Source: Anticarsia gemmatalis
Lineage: Eukaryota; Arthropoda; Insecta; Lepidoptera; Erebidae
Direction: 5' to 3'
DNA length: 64,000 bases
NCBI RefSeq assembly: GCF_050436995.1
Contig: NC_134747.1
Span: forward strand, 7,571,501 to 7,635,500
A program made the position numbers and the translations under genes. Of the stretch, positions 49,201 to 58,816 are shown piece after piece; the first letter of the stretch is position 1, and each line of letters begins with the position of its first letter. The notes under the pieces were generated by a model. That model searched no databases. It saw only the letters and a program-made list of their open reading frames with translations, and had not been told where the DNA came from.

Positions 49201-49718
49201 CAGTTTCCTGGAACAAAACATAATATTTAAAAAGCCATTTGTTGTTGTGTGCATGGCAGGAATATGAAACAGCTCTCTGTTTACCTGAACTTAAAATAGT
49301 GCCAACAGAATTTTCTTTACTGTTCTTAATGAAGAAATAATAATTAAAACTGTATTTACTGGACATTTAGATGAAGTTGCTGTTGAACTTATTCCAAGTA
49401 GGTTCCACTATAATACGGCCTTACAAGTACTGGACTTAATATATGTATATGTACAGACGTTAGTGCACATGCAGATAGATCTAAAGATAAATGTGATCAT
49501 GAAAAGTTATGTATTACCTTCAGTATATACTCGTTTATATCGTCAAAAAGGTGGTTCCAAGAGTATCCTTTCCTTGACAAAGTATTGTCAGATAACAACG
49601 ATGGAACAGCATTTCTCGTAAGAAATTCTTTGAGGCCCTCAGCATTTCTCTTGCGCTCTGTAGCCCGCACAGATTTCAGACCACTGCTGGCTTCTTTTAA
49701 CTTTATTTCGAGTTCCAT
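31828..49718 (-). CDS. ATM: ATM serine/threonine kinase
   Basis: Thirty-five coding exons in transcript order: 49718-49518, 49207-49111, 48507-48343, 47993-47764, 47498-47400, 47226-46990, 46844-46714, 46468-46238, 45986-44884, 44618-44200, 44118-43663, 43380-43051, 42967-42417, 42318-42147, 41852-41612, 41201-40954, 40682-40405, 40033-39826, 39566-39275, 39195-38725, 38377-38176, 37842-37680, 37356-37247, 36936-36829, 36417-36185, 35252-35028, 34717-34544, 34275-34169, 33979-33863, 33571-33455, 33282-33101, 32935-32829, 32757-32643, 32436-32285, 32015-31828. All phases agree; the product is 2819 aa. The N-terminus has the TAN-type motif RATERKRNAEGLKEFL. Helical (HEAT) repeats and the FAT domain follow. 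The PI3K-like kinase has CRDSAGKNHILLIKGGDDLK, GYILGLGDRHVYNILID (Asp about 2648, Asn about 2653) and HIDLG (Asp about 2667). The FATC end is DPFNLCRLFHGWQPYL. It is the nuclear kinase that signals DNA double-strand breaks and protects telomeres in flies. An acceptor just before the ATG (TATATTAG, 49727) suggests a 5' UTR intron. Confidence 0.97.
35368..35946. mobile_element. non-autonomous element with terminal inverted repeats (MITE-like), ATM intron
   Basis: The left end AGGGTCTCAGCACAC and the right end GTGTGCTGAGACCCT are exact inverted copies. After three mismatches the match continues through ATCGGAAAGGGA. The 579-bp element is GC-richer than its surroundings, holds four 22-bp tandem units and has no transposase frame. 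Target duplication is unclear. It lies in the intron between ATM exons 25 and 26. Confidence 0.75.
35521..35608. repeat. four-unit 22-bp tandem repeat
   Basis: Units at 35521-35542, 35543-35564, 35565-35586 and 35587-35608. The middle two are identical (CCCCGCGCTTACGTCTCTCC then GT) and the outer two are diverged. It lies inside the inverted-repeat element. Confidence 0.85.
36524..36656. mobile_element. 133-bp inverted-repeat element, ATM intron
   Basis: The ends CAATAGCCAC and GTGGCTATTG are exact inverted repeats, and the match extends through most of the next seven bases. It has an internal hairpin (GCACGTTC/GAGCGTGC). No coding frame. It lies in the ATM intron between exons 24 and 25 and is probably a MITE; the superfamily is unknown. 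Confidence 0.6.
37135..37215 (+). repeat. GGCTTAACCC...CCCAGCA repeat, diverged copy
   Basis: Shares the order 'GTGG.CTC.AGGCTTAACCC.TCCCT.ATT.CGG' and then 'CCCAGCA' with the copy at 44747-44835, and has the same orientation. It lies in an ATM intron. This is a common lepidopteran interspersed repeat; the class is not assigned. Confidence 0.6.
38494..38632. mobile_element. piggyBac-like MITE, ATM intron
   Basis: A 139-bp near-palindrome. The first 33 bases, beginning CCCTTTGACCGCCACGGTCG, are an exact inverted copy of the last 33. The left flank is TTAA and the right flank TAAA, consistent with a TTAA target duplication carrying one later change. CCC-starting ends with TTAA targets are typical of piggyBac-derived elements. 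No transposase is present. Confidence 0.8.
43495..43540 (+). repeat. short CCCAGCA-type repeat fragment
   Basis: GAGAGGAAACCCTAGCCCAGCAATGG resembles the tail of the copies at 37.2 and 44.8 kb. It lies in an ATM intron. Confidence 0.45.
44747..44835 (+). repeat. GGCTTAACCC...GCCCAGCAGTGGGA repeat
   Basis: Contains AGGCTTAACCCCTCCCTCAT and TTGCCCAGCAGTGGGACGTT, a familiar scattered moth/butterfly repeat, possibly the 3' end of a non-LTR retrotransposon. It is in the ATM intron between exons 9 and 10, antisense to ATM. Confidence 0.7.
48951..49015 (+). repeat. TCCCACTGCAGG-type interspersed repeat
   Basis: Opens TTGTCCCACTGCAGGGCAAA and continues with a C/T-rich body like the copy at 14967. 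It lies in the ATM intron between exons 2 and 3. Confidence 0.6.
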
Positions 49719-49860
49719 GTTGGAATCTAATATAAGAAAGAAATAGGAAAACTAATATGACTAGTGAACTTTGATGTAGTTAATTACATTTTTCGTTAAT
49801 TAATAAAACAACTTGCCGCTACCAACAGAAAGACTTTAACGTGTTTTGGTTTGTTTTGAA

Positions 49861-49968
49861 ATGGCGCAAATAATGACAGAAGACAGTGTTAATGACAGTG
49901 ACACTGATGACAGAGACACAAAATGTAGCAAAAAATGTTTTGGCTCTCATTATGAAACAAAGAAGTAA
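49861..49968 (+). CDS. possible small ORF divergent from ATM
   Basis: A 35-codon frame starts at an ATG in good context (GAAATGG), 143 bp from the ATM start codon on the opposite strand. The product is acidic and Ser/Thr/Asp-rich at first (MAQIMTEDSVNDSDTDDRDT) and ends in a Cys/Lys-containing tail (KCSKKCFGSH). I do not recognise it. It could be a short protein from a bidirectional promoter, a first exon, or chance. Confidence 0.25.
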   Translation: MAQIMTEDSVNDSDTDDRDTKCSKKCFGSHYETKK

Positions 49969-51159
49969 TGGGATAATGTGACATATAGGATTTTTACAAA
50001 AGTATAAAACTTTAATTCCGTAATATATCTCAATTCAACGTATAAACATTAACATCACTGGGTGTACAAGTGTTTAGGGTGCTCCGGGAATAGAAATGGA
50101 ACGTTTGCTTGATGAGCCGTGGCGCTACGTACTAAGTCGGGGTTCGATTCCGATGTAGAGCAAACTTTGAGGATTTCACAATTATTTGTTTCAGGTCTAG
50201 TTCTACTACTTCGTTATTTCTAATAGTTTTTTTATTGTCGTTTTTATTTTATGTGCAATTTACACCCTGTATAATAATGTCTTCAGACCGTTATTCCGGC
50301 TGCCTCGAAGGAGCAGTGGATCAGCTATGTTTACAGATGTCAGTGTGGATGATTTCTATGCTAATAAAATTGCATCTGTCTTGCGACGTGTGTACTCAAA
50401 TAGTGTCCGAAGATGATAGGAGGAAGGACCAACAATATTTTATTTAGGTTAAAGGTTTACTGAACTCCATGTAGAGAGAGATCAGCAAGTGTACTGAGTA
50501 GGGGTAATTTGTTATTTGTCAATGAAATATAATAATACCTATCTATATTTTTGTCTCTAGTACGGCCATAAGATTGAAATAAACGATATATATTTAATTT
50601 ATAACGTTTCAGGCTGAAACAAAATTAATTAAGTAGGGTACCTTGGGACCTATGTATATATGTAATTATGTACTACGTTAATGCTCATACCCTCACATGT
50701 GTCTACATCTGAAATCGTTTAATTTCACAAGATCACGAGAGCGAAAACGTTATTAAGTGAAAGCGTAATTATTAACAGTGCCACTATGCCTATGGAATTT
50801 TGTTCTCACGCGATAAGTAAAGGTATAGATTAAATACCTTTATAAAGTGTTTTGTTAGTGTTCTTCCCCGGTAATGACATTACATCTACAGTCAAACTCG
50901 TAATTAACCATAGTTAATCGTTGAAGCACTTTTATGTGCTACTTATATGTGAAGTCTATAATATAGTATATCTACATTTTGCGATTGAGCTTCTTGATTA
51001 TTGGATGCTGGTTCTAAAATATATTAAATTGTTATGGTTTACTAGGCTATCTTAGCAGCAAAAAAATCGAATGTGTTAAATCACAAAATAACTATGTATT
51101 ATTTTTTATAAAAAGACATGAATTTTTTTTTTACAAATATAATATAATAACAAAATTCA
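49969..51159. other. intergenic region with a SINE
   Basis: Apart from the SINE at 50085-50190 no gene is seen. Open frames around 50235-50447 lack a convincing product. About 30 bases past the pyruvate-kinase-like stop (minus strand) there is an A run. Confidence 0.5.
50085..50190 (+). repeat. tRNA-derived SINE
   Basis: Has an A-box-like GCCGTGGCGCTACGTA and a perfect B box GGGTTCGATTCCG, followed by CACAATTATTTGTTTCAGGT, a block shared with the other SINE copies. Confidence 0.65.
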
Positions 51160-52851
51160 TTAATCCACTAGAACAGTATTACGTGCGCTCGCATATAGCA
51201 ACCTAACAGCATCGCAATATCCTACTCCACGTCGGGATGATGTTACAATAACATAAGCATCACCAGCACGTATTATACGCTTTGCTTTGCAATAATCAAG
51301 AGCCGCGTGAATTCGAGCTTCTACTTCTGCCATCCAAGTCGGTTTCACTGGTTCAAAATAATGCATTGCACGTACGGATCGCCAAAATCGTAACTGCCTA
51401 GCTGTGTGACATGCTCTTGTTACAGCTACTATGGGACATGTTGGTCTGACACCCGATAATATTTTAGCTGTCCGACCCGAATTAGTCAGGCATATGATAA
51501 CCACTGCCCGGGATCGCATTGCAAGTTCAACCGCACTAACACAGACAGCTTTAGTTGGTTCGTCTAAAGGTTTTTGCATTAAGGCCACATTTCCGTAAAT
51601 ATATGGCTGCCAAAGAATTCGTTCAGCATGTCTACAAATAACAGCTGCAGCGGCGATACAGTGTTCGGCCATTTTAATAGAATCATATATTGGAGAAAAC
51701 TTTTGTAACGGTGAATCATAGTGAAGTTCCAAGGAAATAACATCTACTCCATCCAACACTAAGTTAGCAATATCTGTTACACACAGGGTAGGAATTTGTT
51801 CATTAATTACTGCTTTGCATATGCACGGCTTGCCCACGGCAGCACACTTAGATAGAAGGATTTTTAATGCAATAAATATTTTTTCAACAATTAAATCGGT
51901 GCTTAAGATACATCGGTCAACATAAATGCCATCGGCCTCCGCTATAATTTCATCAATATTGTCGAATCCTATTACAGAATCAATGCAAGCGATAACTAAA
52001 ATATGCTTTCCTTTCTCAGACAGTATTTCTCTAACAACACGAATATCATGCGCATTTTGAGCGTCAGGGACAAGGACTCCATCTACATCAGAACCTATTG
52101 CCCAAGCTATTTGTTGTTCCATATGTTCAAAAGGCTGTTCTGATGCATCACTGCAATTTATGGATTCATAGCTGTCACCTCTCTCCTTATTGGCTACATC
52201 TCGTGGTGCCTCCGAAATACGGACAGTCATTTTTGCACCTATAGTCCCACCAACAGCTATCGAACATTCCACAGAATCATCTCCAACTTCAGCCACAACG
52301 AGTTTTATATTACCCGGAGTCAAACTGTCAATAAATATTGTATCACCAGTTTGTAAATCCGTCAAATGGTCATAGCCCACATAGAGGCAATCAGCAGTGC
52401 CACATTCTCGCCAAGAAGTGTCTGTAGTCAATCGTATAGTATTGTATTGCATAAGATCAATTGTCGACTTCGGTCCTCCTTTTAAGTCTCCCGTTACAAT
52501 GTCTGGACCCCGAACATCAACAATTACAGCCAATGGATAAACATACTCTAACTCAGCACTATAATTATACACAGCTTGTCTTACACTTTGAATCAACTGT
52601 GCACAAGCATCGGGCTCCAAATCGCGCATATTTAGTCGTGCAACTGTCATCCCTGCAGCTATCAATTTTTGTATCGTAGCAGGTTCTCGATTGGCCATTC
52701 CAATATCACACATAATACCAGTTTGAAGCTCTTCGTACGGATCTTCATGAATGTTTAAATTACAAAAATGCAGGAATTGGGTAGGTGCCATCGCGGTTTT
52801 TTCATTTTTGGGGTGTACTGCCTCCAACGGAATATGCCAAGGTAGAGACAT
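51160..52851 (-). CDS. intronless pyruvate-kinase-like protein, probably inactive
   Basis: A single open frame of 563 aa from the ATG at 52851. The longer open frame upstream to 52902 has no ATG. The fold of pyruvate kinase is visible from end to end: GIMCDIGMANREPATIQKLI with GMTVARLN (TIM barrel), VDVRGPDIVTG, a B domain (VGYDHLTDLQTGDTIFIDSL), EILSEKGKHILVIACIDSVI, IANLVLDGVDVISLEL, VELAMRSRAVVIICLTNSG and PIVAVTR (C domain). Essential residues are changed: the catalytic Lys in the usual SKIE becomes Cys (ACID), ARGDLG becomes DRCILS, RLNFSHG becomes RLNMRDL, and GPEIRTG becomes GPDIVTG. It should bind substrate and metal poorly if at all. The lack of introns suggests a retrogene. Flies have several divergent, testis-biased pyruvate kinase paralogues, so a sperm role is possible but inferred. 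Confidence 0.92.
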   Translation of the reverse strand: MSLPWHIPLEAVHPKNEKTAMAPTQFLHFCNLNIHEDPYEELQTGIMCDIGMANREPATIQKLIAAGMTVARLNMRDLEPDACAQLIQSVRQAVYNYSAELEYVYPLAVIVDVRGPDIVTGDLKGGPKSTIDLMQYNTIRLTTDTSWRECGTADCLYVGYDHLTDLQTGDTIFIDSLTPGNIKLVVAEVGDDSVECSIAVGGTIGAKMTVRISEAPRDVANKERGDSYESINCSDASEQPFEHMEQQIAWAIGSDVDGVLVPDAQNAHDIRVVREILSEKGKHILVIACIDSVIGFDNIDEIIAEADGIYVDRCILSTDLIVEKIFIALKILLSKCAAVGKPCICKAVINEQIPTLCVTDIANLVLDGVDVISLELHYDSPLQKFSPIYDSIKMAEHCIAAAAVICRHAERILWQPYIYGNVALMQKPLDEPTKAVCVSAVELAMRSRAVVIICLTNSGRTAKILSGVRPTCPIVAVTRACHTARQLRFWRSVRAMHYFEPVKPTWMAEVEARIHAALDYCKAKRIIRAGDAYVIVTSSRRGVGYCDAVRLLYASARNTVLVD

Positions 52852-53860
52852 TATTTTGTAAAGTGTTTGTCCTCCTAACTTGTGATAAAATTGAATATTC
52901 AAAAGTTATTTTAAAAGGTACTAAATCAAAATATCAGTAGTAGCCAATGCCTTCGTATATATTTGAAAAATGACAGTTAAATAATAAAAAAATATACTTT
53001 AAGGCCAGGTACCTATTATGTATTAGGTATGTATTAGATTCATACTTTTTGCTGAATCCGAAATTATAAAAAAAAATACAGTGCCTCTACATTATAAATA
53101 TAAGTAGTCTACAGCTAGGGAAAGTCCAGGTGGGACCGCGATCATGGACCACGCCCTCCTGCGACTATTGTCACGATGGTGTTACATGCGAAACCTGAAG
53201 TAATTTATAAGATTTTACCTAGATAGGTATTTTGCTAATCGACAAGTCGACTGTGAATAGTCCTATTCAGACAGACATTTTATTTTCTAGACGTTGACCG
53301 ACCGATTAAAGTATTGCCAGAAATAAGAATAACGTTAACCTAATAATATGTTCTTAGACTGCTAAACAATGCATTATTTCTAAATCCACATAACATATTT
53401 TTATTATATAAATGCAATTGATTAGCAAAATTGCTGTATTTTTAATAGCATTCCAAATAGAAATATTAATATTCCAAACAAAAAATAATGGAACTGAGTG
53501 TTGTTCTAGAAAAAAAAATAGAAGCGTTATCGAAAATCTATTTCATAAAAATATATAGCAATTAATGTGTATCATTCAACTTATATCTATTAAAATATAA
53601 TCATAACATATTTGTATTTCAATCTTGATACTTTAAAATTTATATTATCAGCGGGTATCACTGACATTAAAAAAAATGAAAGAGTTAACATCGAGTTTGG
53701 TTGACTGCGTGTCACGTTTGTTAAAAGGCATAATAATCTATCGCGTTTGATTTTATTTTGCCAAATAAACAGGAACTCTTTGCGTTGGAATGAGTCGTTT
53801 GTAAATAGTGACCCATGCGATAGTAGTGCTATGTGGACAATACCAATTGTTAATGTTTAG
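52852..53860. other. intergenic, divergent promoter region
   Basis: Separates the pyruvate-kinase-like gene (minus) from the candidate plus-strand gene beginning near 53.9 kb. AT-rich; no motif is firm enough to call. Confidence 0.5.
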
Positions 53861-54182
53861 AATAACATAATTTCTTTTACTACCATTTATACCTACTGTG
53901 CGACCGTGAAGGTTGAGAATGTTACGTCATTTTGCTTTTAGTGTGTGATATAAACTTACTTATTTTGTTTCTGTACTGAGAAGTGTTTATAACTTAAAAA
54001 GTGCTTGATGCTGTGAGTAGTTATAACAAGTGTAATACGTCTGAAATGAGTGATAACGTACATACACCGGCTGCGACAAGATGCCGCCATGTTATTTAGG
54101 ATTCGCAGTTTCGCTGTCAACCACGAACCGCGGTTAGCCCTGCTGATACAGTTGGAGCATTTATCTTTATTTTACTGCACTC
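53860..54182 (+). other. candidate 5' untranslated first exon
   Basis: A GC-richer block around 54060-54150 ends at a strong donor (CACTC then GTAAGT at 54183). No frame stays open through it. The left edge is a guess. It could be the first exon of the gene whose next exon is 58187-58312. Confidence 0.4.
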
Positions 54183-55011
54183 GTAAGTAATTTTGACTAA
54201 TTATTCACATTTTTGTTGGTGTCACTATTTACAAATAAATACATAAAATAAAGTCTGTTTTTTAAGTTCTAGATTATATTGTTTACTGTAGTGTATTGAC
54301 TGTCAATGCAATGACGTCATTATATGTAAGTAGTTTGAGTACTGATTGTTTAATTGCAAAAAGACTTGCTCCATAATATGTCAAAAATTTGATATTAGAA
54401 TCAATGAGAAACATGTTTTCCAGTTTATCTTTTCTATGAAGTTCTTTCAAGGTCTTTACTTAGCCTTGATCACATTACTTACTAGGTTATTTTTTGTTCC
54501 CTTAACAATCACTCTACATCTTATTCGACGACAGTGTCGTAATGAAACATTTAAAAGTCGTGCTGAATGTAAACATGTCTATCTTAAACAACACACTGTC
54601 GTTTGATTACTTTAAAATGTGATTTTCTTTTGTTATTTAGAAAAACGAAACAATTATACTGTTGCTCGAGTTTGATTGTGCTTTTAAAAGTTTTCACTGT
54701 ATCTACTGAGGGATTTAGGCTAGACAAACCACTGTTAGATATGTTTGGTTATTAAAAATGATAATTCTAGCCATCAATACACAGGGGTATTATGGTATAT
54801 CAAAATGAATGGTTTAATAATATGTGTGCAGGCTGGATTCCAATTGGATAACTTCATTACATGATGGGAAAATCATGAATCACAAGATTGTTTATGATTC
54901 TACAAGGTTTTGGATGCATTGGGGGCATTACCAGGAATCTTTACTAATTCTATATGTTGAACATTTGTTTGTGCTTGATATAATCTTAAGAAGAAGAAAA
55001 ATTCCGTTTTT

Positions 55012-55227
55012 GACTGCCTCCATAGCATAGTGGTTAAGGTCGCTACATCACTACCATTGCGTCAGGAGACGATGCATTAGATTCCCACACGGAACAATTA
55101 TTTGTGCTATCCATGAATAGTTGCTCTTTGGTTCAGGTTGTTCTTTGTGTCCATTGTAAAAGTCCCTGCACCACAAGAGCAATTCTTAGTGTGGGAATAG
55201 TCTTTTTTAGAAAGAAAGAAAGTTTAT
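55012..55227 (+). repeat. tRNA-derived SINE
   Basis: Begins GACTGCCTCCATAGCATAGT with an A box (TAGCATAGTGGTTAAG), then a decayed B box (GCATTAGATTCCCACAC), a body shared with the copy at 1976-2166 and a simple GAAA tail at 55210-55227. Confidence 0.75.
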
Positions 55228-58048
55228 AGAGCAGTAATCAGTAGACTGACTTACTTTGCTGTATTTGCTACTGTATAGTTGTCAACATATGAAACGATTC
55301 TCTTTTCTGATCTCCCTACCTCTATTACTCACTCAATATTGTTATCTATACCGGGGGGGTTAATCCATGGCTCAGATGACATATAAAAACCACTAAGCTA
55401 TACATTGTTTTCTCCTTTAGATTGTAGTGTATGCATATTCTTCAAAGCAGCAATGTACTGCATAGTGACCATCAATTTAAAATTCACTATCTGTTAACTG
55501 AGATATGTAATAAGCATAAATGGATGACATACCAGTTGATTGTCAACAAATAGTTAAAAAAATGACTTCATGCACTAGAGGTTAGTTAGGCAAATTCATG
55601 TTTTAGCTTTACACATTTAACAAATAAGTGTTTCTTATTTTAAATAAACAAAAAGTAAACACAAACAAATGCTTACACAATATATATATTACGCTTATTA
55701 GGTTGGAGATAATCCCTAGAACTAAAGTATGTGTGTAATTGTCAAATTCTATCTCTTGAAAGGTATATATTGCAAGGTGGAAATGACTTGCATGTGATGA
55801 TAGATAGGTGTCCAGAGTTGCCCTTCTGGTGGAGGATTTCTCACCTCATAGTAAAACAATTGTAGGTATATATAGCAATAAGTAATTTTTGATGCATAAA
55901 AGTTTCAAGGTGTGTACTACTAATAACTAATACCTAATAATTTTAAATACCTCAATATTCACCTAGAGTAATTTATTATTTATCATAATTTAATTTAAAA
56001 AACAGTGTCTACTTGATTTATTAACCATTGTTGATTGTATTAGAAAATTTATATCTCTATTAACATAATTAAAGTACCTAGAACATATTTTAAACACCTG
56101 TTTACTACCTGCAGGAAAATATTAAACTTTGTTTTGGTATTGTAACAAGAAAGTGTTAGTCATTAAAATGCAGGGTTGGAAGTGATAATTATATCTTGAT
56201 TGTTGTCTTGATAATAAATATTATAATAGGTACCTAGGTAGGTAATAAAAGTACACAAATAACATTTTTCATACCAACCTAACAATTTTATTGACAGTTA
56301 TCTTTTTACAAATAAATTTTCTTAAAAAGCTATTCTTTAATTTACCTATTTGGTTCACCATGCTGCTTGGCATCTATTGACGAATAAAATAAAATTTAGG
56401 TACCTGTCACGTTGATTTCAAACCCTCTAGATGCAAAACTTTCTACCTGTGTACTGCAGCTGTTAAAGCTTACTAGAAAACTTCTATTTTGTTTATGATT
56501 TAAAATGTATGGCAATGTATTTAGCAAACACAATGCAGAAAATTATAAATTAAATACCACATAATACTAGTGTGAAATAATTTAATTTGAGTATCTATAT
56601 TTAAACAAAGGGTAAATATTTATACAAGAGTACCTATAGTGATCCTATTCTAATAACATCAATAAATATTTTATTATGAAAAGAAAACAGAGAAGACAAG
56701 GGATTTTAGAAAAGGAAAAGTTTTTGGAGTCACAAAATGGGTACGAAAAAGTTCTATTAGTAGTATTCTCTTCTATGAGCTTAGAGGATTAATAAACTAA
56801 AAAAAATATTACATTGTATGTATCATACATACTACAAGAAAAACCCAGTAGTTATGTATTATGCTATGTTGAACCAAGGATTATGATCTAATAATTACAT
56901 ACAAGCATTTTATGTTAAACTTACCTATTTTTTTTCTTTGAATTGCCCTGCTAATTTTAATTAGCCATACCTTGAATCAATAAAATTGTACCTACTAGGT
57001 ACTAGCAGGTACTACTTACGTGAGTAACTGAATTCAAACTAAACTTCAGCAGTTAAAAGCACATGTTAACATAAAAAATATCATAAGATACATAAGTCCT
57101 CTATTTTGCCAATTGATATTATTTATATGTACCTTCTTATAAATTTAGCAAATCATATTATTGTAAATTTAATAAAACCTAGGTTATTTTTAAGAAACTC
57201 AGTATAAATCAAGGAGTTTCAAAAATGTGCAATCTAATCATATTTCATTTTAATACAGACCTATATTTATATTAACTTATACTTAAAACATTTTAACCAG
57301 TAATATTTGTCCTATCCTATTTTAGGCATCATGTCTTAACAGAATACTGGATAGGTTAACTTATTTCTGATACCTAGGTAGAACCTGGTTGATTTAACCT
57401 GGTTTGCATATTCGGCTACATTAATATGATATATTATTTGACTATGAGTACCTTGGTGCTCATAAGGTCTGGGTTAGTTTGAATGATGTTAATAAATTTA
57501 CTTGGATCAACCCATTAGAAATATAACATAATAATATATTATACTGACAAGTCTGGCTATGTACCCAGGTAAATTGCTATCCTTTAATATTTAATACAGT
57601 ACAATTTAATATTGGTATTACCTAGGTAACCTGTTGCAATTTACAGCAAAAAAGAATAAAGTATCCAAGAGGGAATAATTAGAAACGAATCTATTTTTCC
57701 TGAGGCATTTTTCAAGGCAGTATGCTGGGTCCAACACTGTTGATATTCCGTAAATTGTTACCAAGTATACCTTTGTTATGACACACCACTATTTACCTAG
57801 TTATTGACTATTAAAATTATAATACTATTTTGCATTTATTATATGTATAGATTTTGCATCATTAAATAGACTGAGACACCTGCAGTAACAATATTTATGT
57901 GGAATTAAACCATTCTGATGCAGGCAGGTGCTAAGTTACTTAATGGTGATGAATCAAATCTGTACTGTTAAAACAAATATTTAAATTGTTTTCCTTTGTA
58001 TCTATGAAACTGGTTTCTTTAGATTTTTCTGAAAAAAGATGCCTATCT

Positions 58049-58068
58049 GGGGGCACAGCAGTGCCCCC
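58049..58068. repeat. perfect 8-bp stem hairpin
   Basis: GGGGGCAC, loop AGCA, GTGCCCCC. A CTAA lies 18-21 bases further on. Helitrons end with a short GC-rich hairpin and then CTRR, so this may be a Helitron 3' end, but the spacing is a little long and no 5' end was found. Confidence 0.6.
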
Positions 58069-58186
58069 GCAAGTCGAGTACAATACTAACCTGGATTATG
58101 ATCTATCACCCTTTGGATGGATGAATTAAAACCATTTAAAACTGTTTTGAATGCTGGTCATCTAAGTCATTTCTATTTTGTTTCAG

Positions 58187-58312
58187 ATGAATTTCTTCCC
58201 CGTGTTTCAATCAGCTAAGTGACATCGCCACGGAGCATCAGAACTCGGCGCTGAGCGGCGCCTATCACTTCAATGAACTATTTATGCCAGTTGTGGCTTT
58301 TGAAGATGCAAG
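58187..58312 (+). CDS. candidate second exon with start codon, unknown gene
   Basis: A strong acceptor (TTTTGTTTCAG) and donor (AG then GTATGT) enclose 126 bases. Every frame has a stop near the left edge, so it cannot be internal coding. The frame open to the donor contains an ATG at 58284 (MPVVAFEDAR, phase 2), which has a weak context (T at -3). A short upstream frame starts at the first base after the acceptor (11 codons). I read this as 5' UTR plus the first codons of a gene that continues beyond the window. I do not recognise it. Confidence 0.45.
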
Positions 58313-58570
58313 GTATGTATCGAAAACCAGTCTCTTATTTCTAGAGGTCTACCAAGTTTCACACAAGGAATACATAAAAACATATAACCATCATCCCTTT
58401 TATGATTGACATTCATAAAAATATAACTCACACGATGCAGTAATTTGTAGGAACATGAAACAGAAAGCTTTAATGTTTTATGGTTTTTTTTTTTAATTTA
58501 TTTAGGTAGGTATATTTTTCTCAGTGTTAAGCAATGATTAATATTTTTTTTATATTTCTTCACTCATATC

Positions 58571-58816
58571 TATATCTATACTAATATTATAAAGCTGAAG
58601 AGTTTGTTTGTTTGTTTGTTTGTTTGAACGCGCTAATCTCAGAATCTACTGGTCCGATTTGAAAAATTCTTTCAGTGTTAGATAGCCTATTTATCGAGGA
58701 AGGTTATAGGCTATATAACATCACGCTACGGCCATTAGGAGCGGAGTAGCAACGAAAAATGTTACAAAAACGGGGAAAATTATGTGACGCAAGCGAAGTT
58801 GCGCGGGTCAGCTAGT
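58571..58816 (-). repeat. dispersed lepidopteran repeat, copy 2 (inverted)
   Basis: The reverse complement of the element at 2574-2846, ending GCGGGTCAGCTAGT, with a TTTG tract near 58601-58625. The two copies are identical over the outer 37 bases, so both insertions are fairly recent. Confidence 0.85.

Larger units (their letters stand above)
54183..58186. other. probable long first intron
   Basis: AT-rich with one SINE (55012-55227) and a strong hairpin at 58049-58068. No coding frame is supported. Confidence 0.5.

Noticed and set aside
50235..50447. 70-codon open frame between ATM and the pyruvate-kinase-like gene
   Set aside because: Another frame over the same bases (SVDDFYANKIASVLRRVYSN) looks equally good; neither has splice sites or a known product. 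Possibly a transposon relic.
52852..52902. N-terminal extension of the pyruvate-kinase-like frame
   Set aside because: The extension begins at TTG, not ATG; the first ATG in frame is at 52851.
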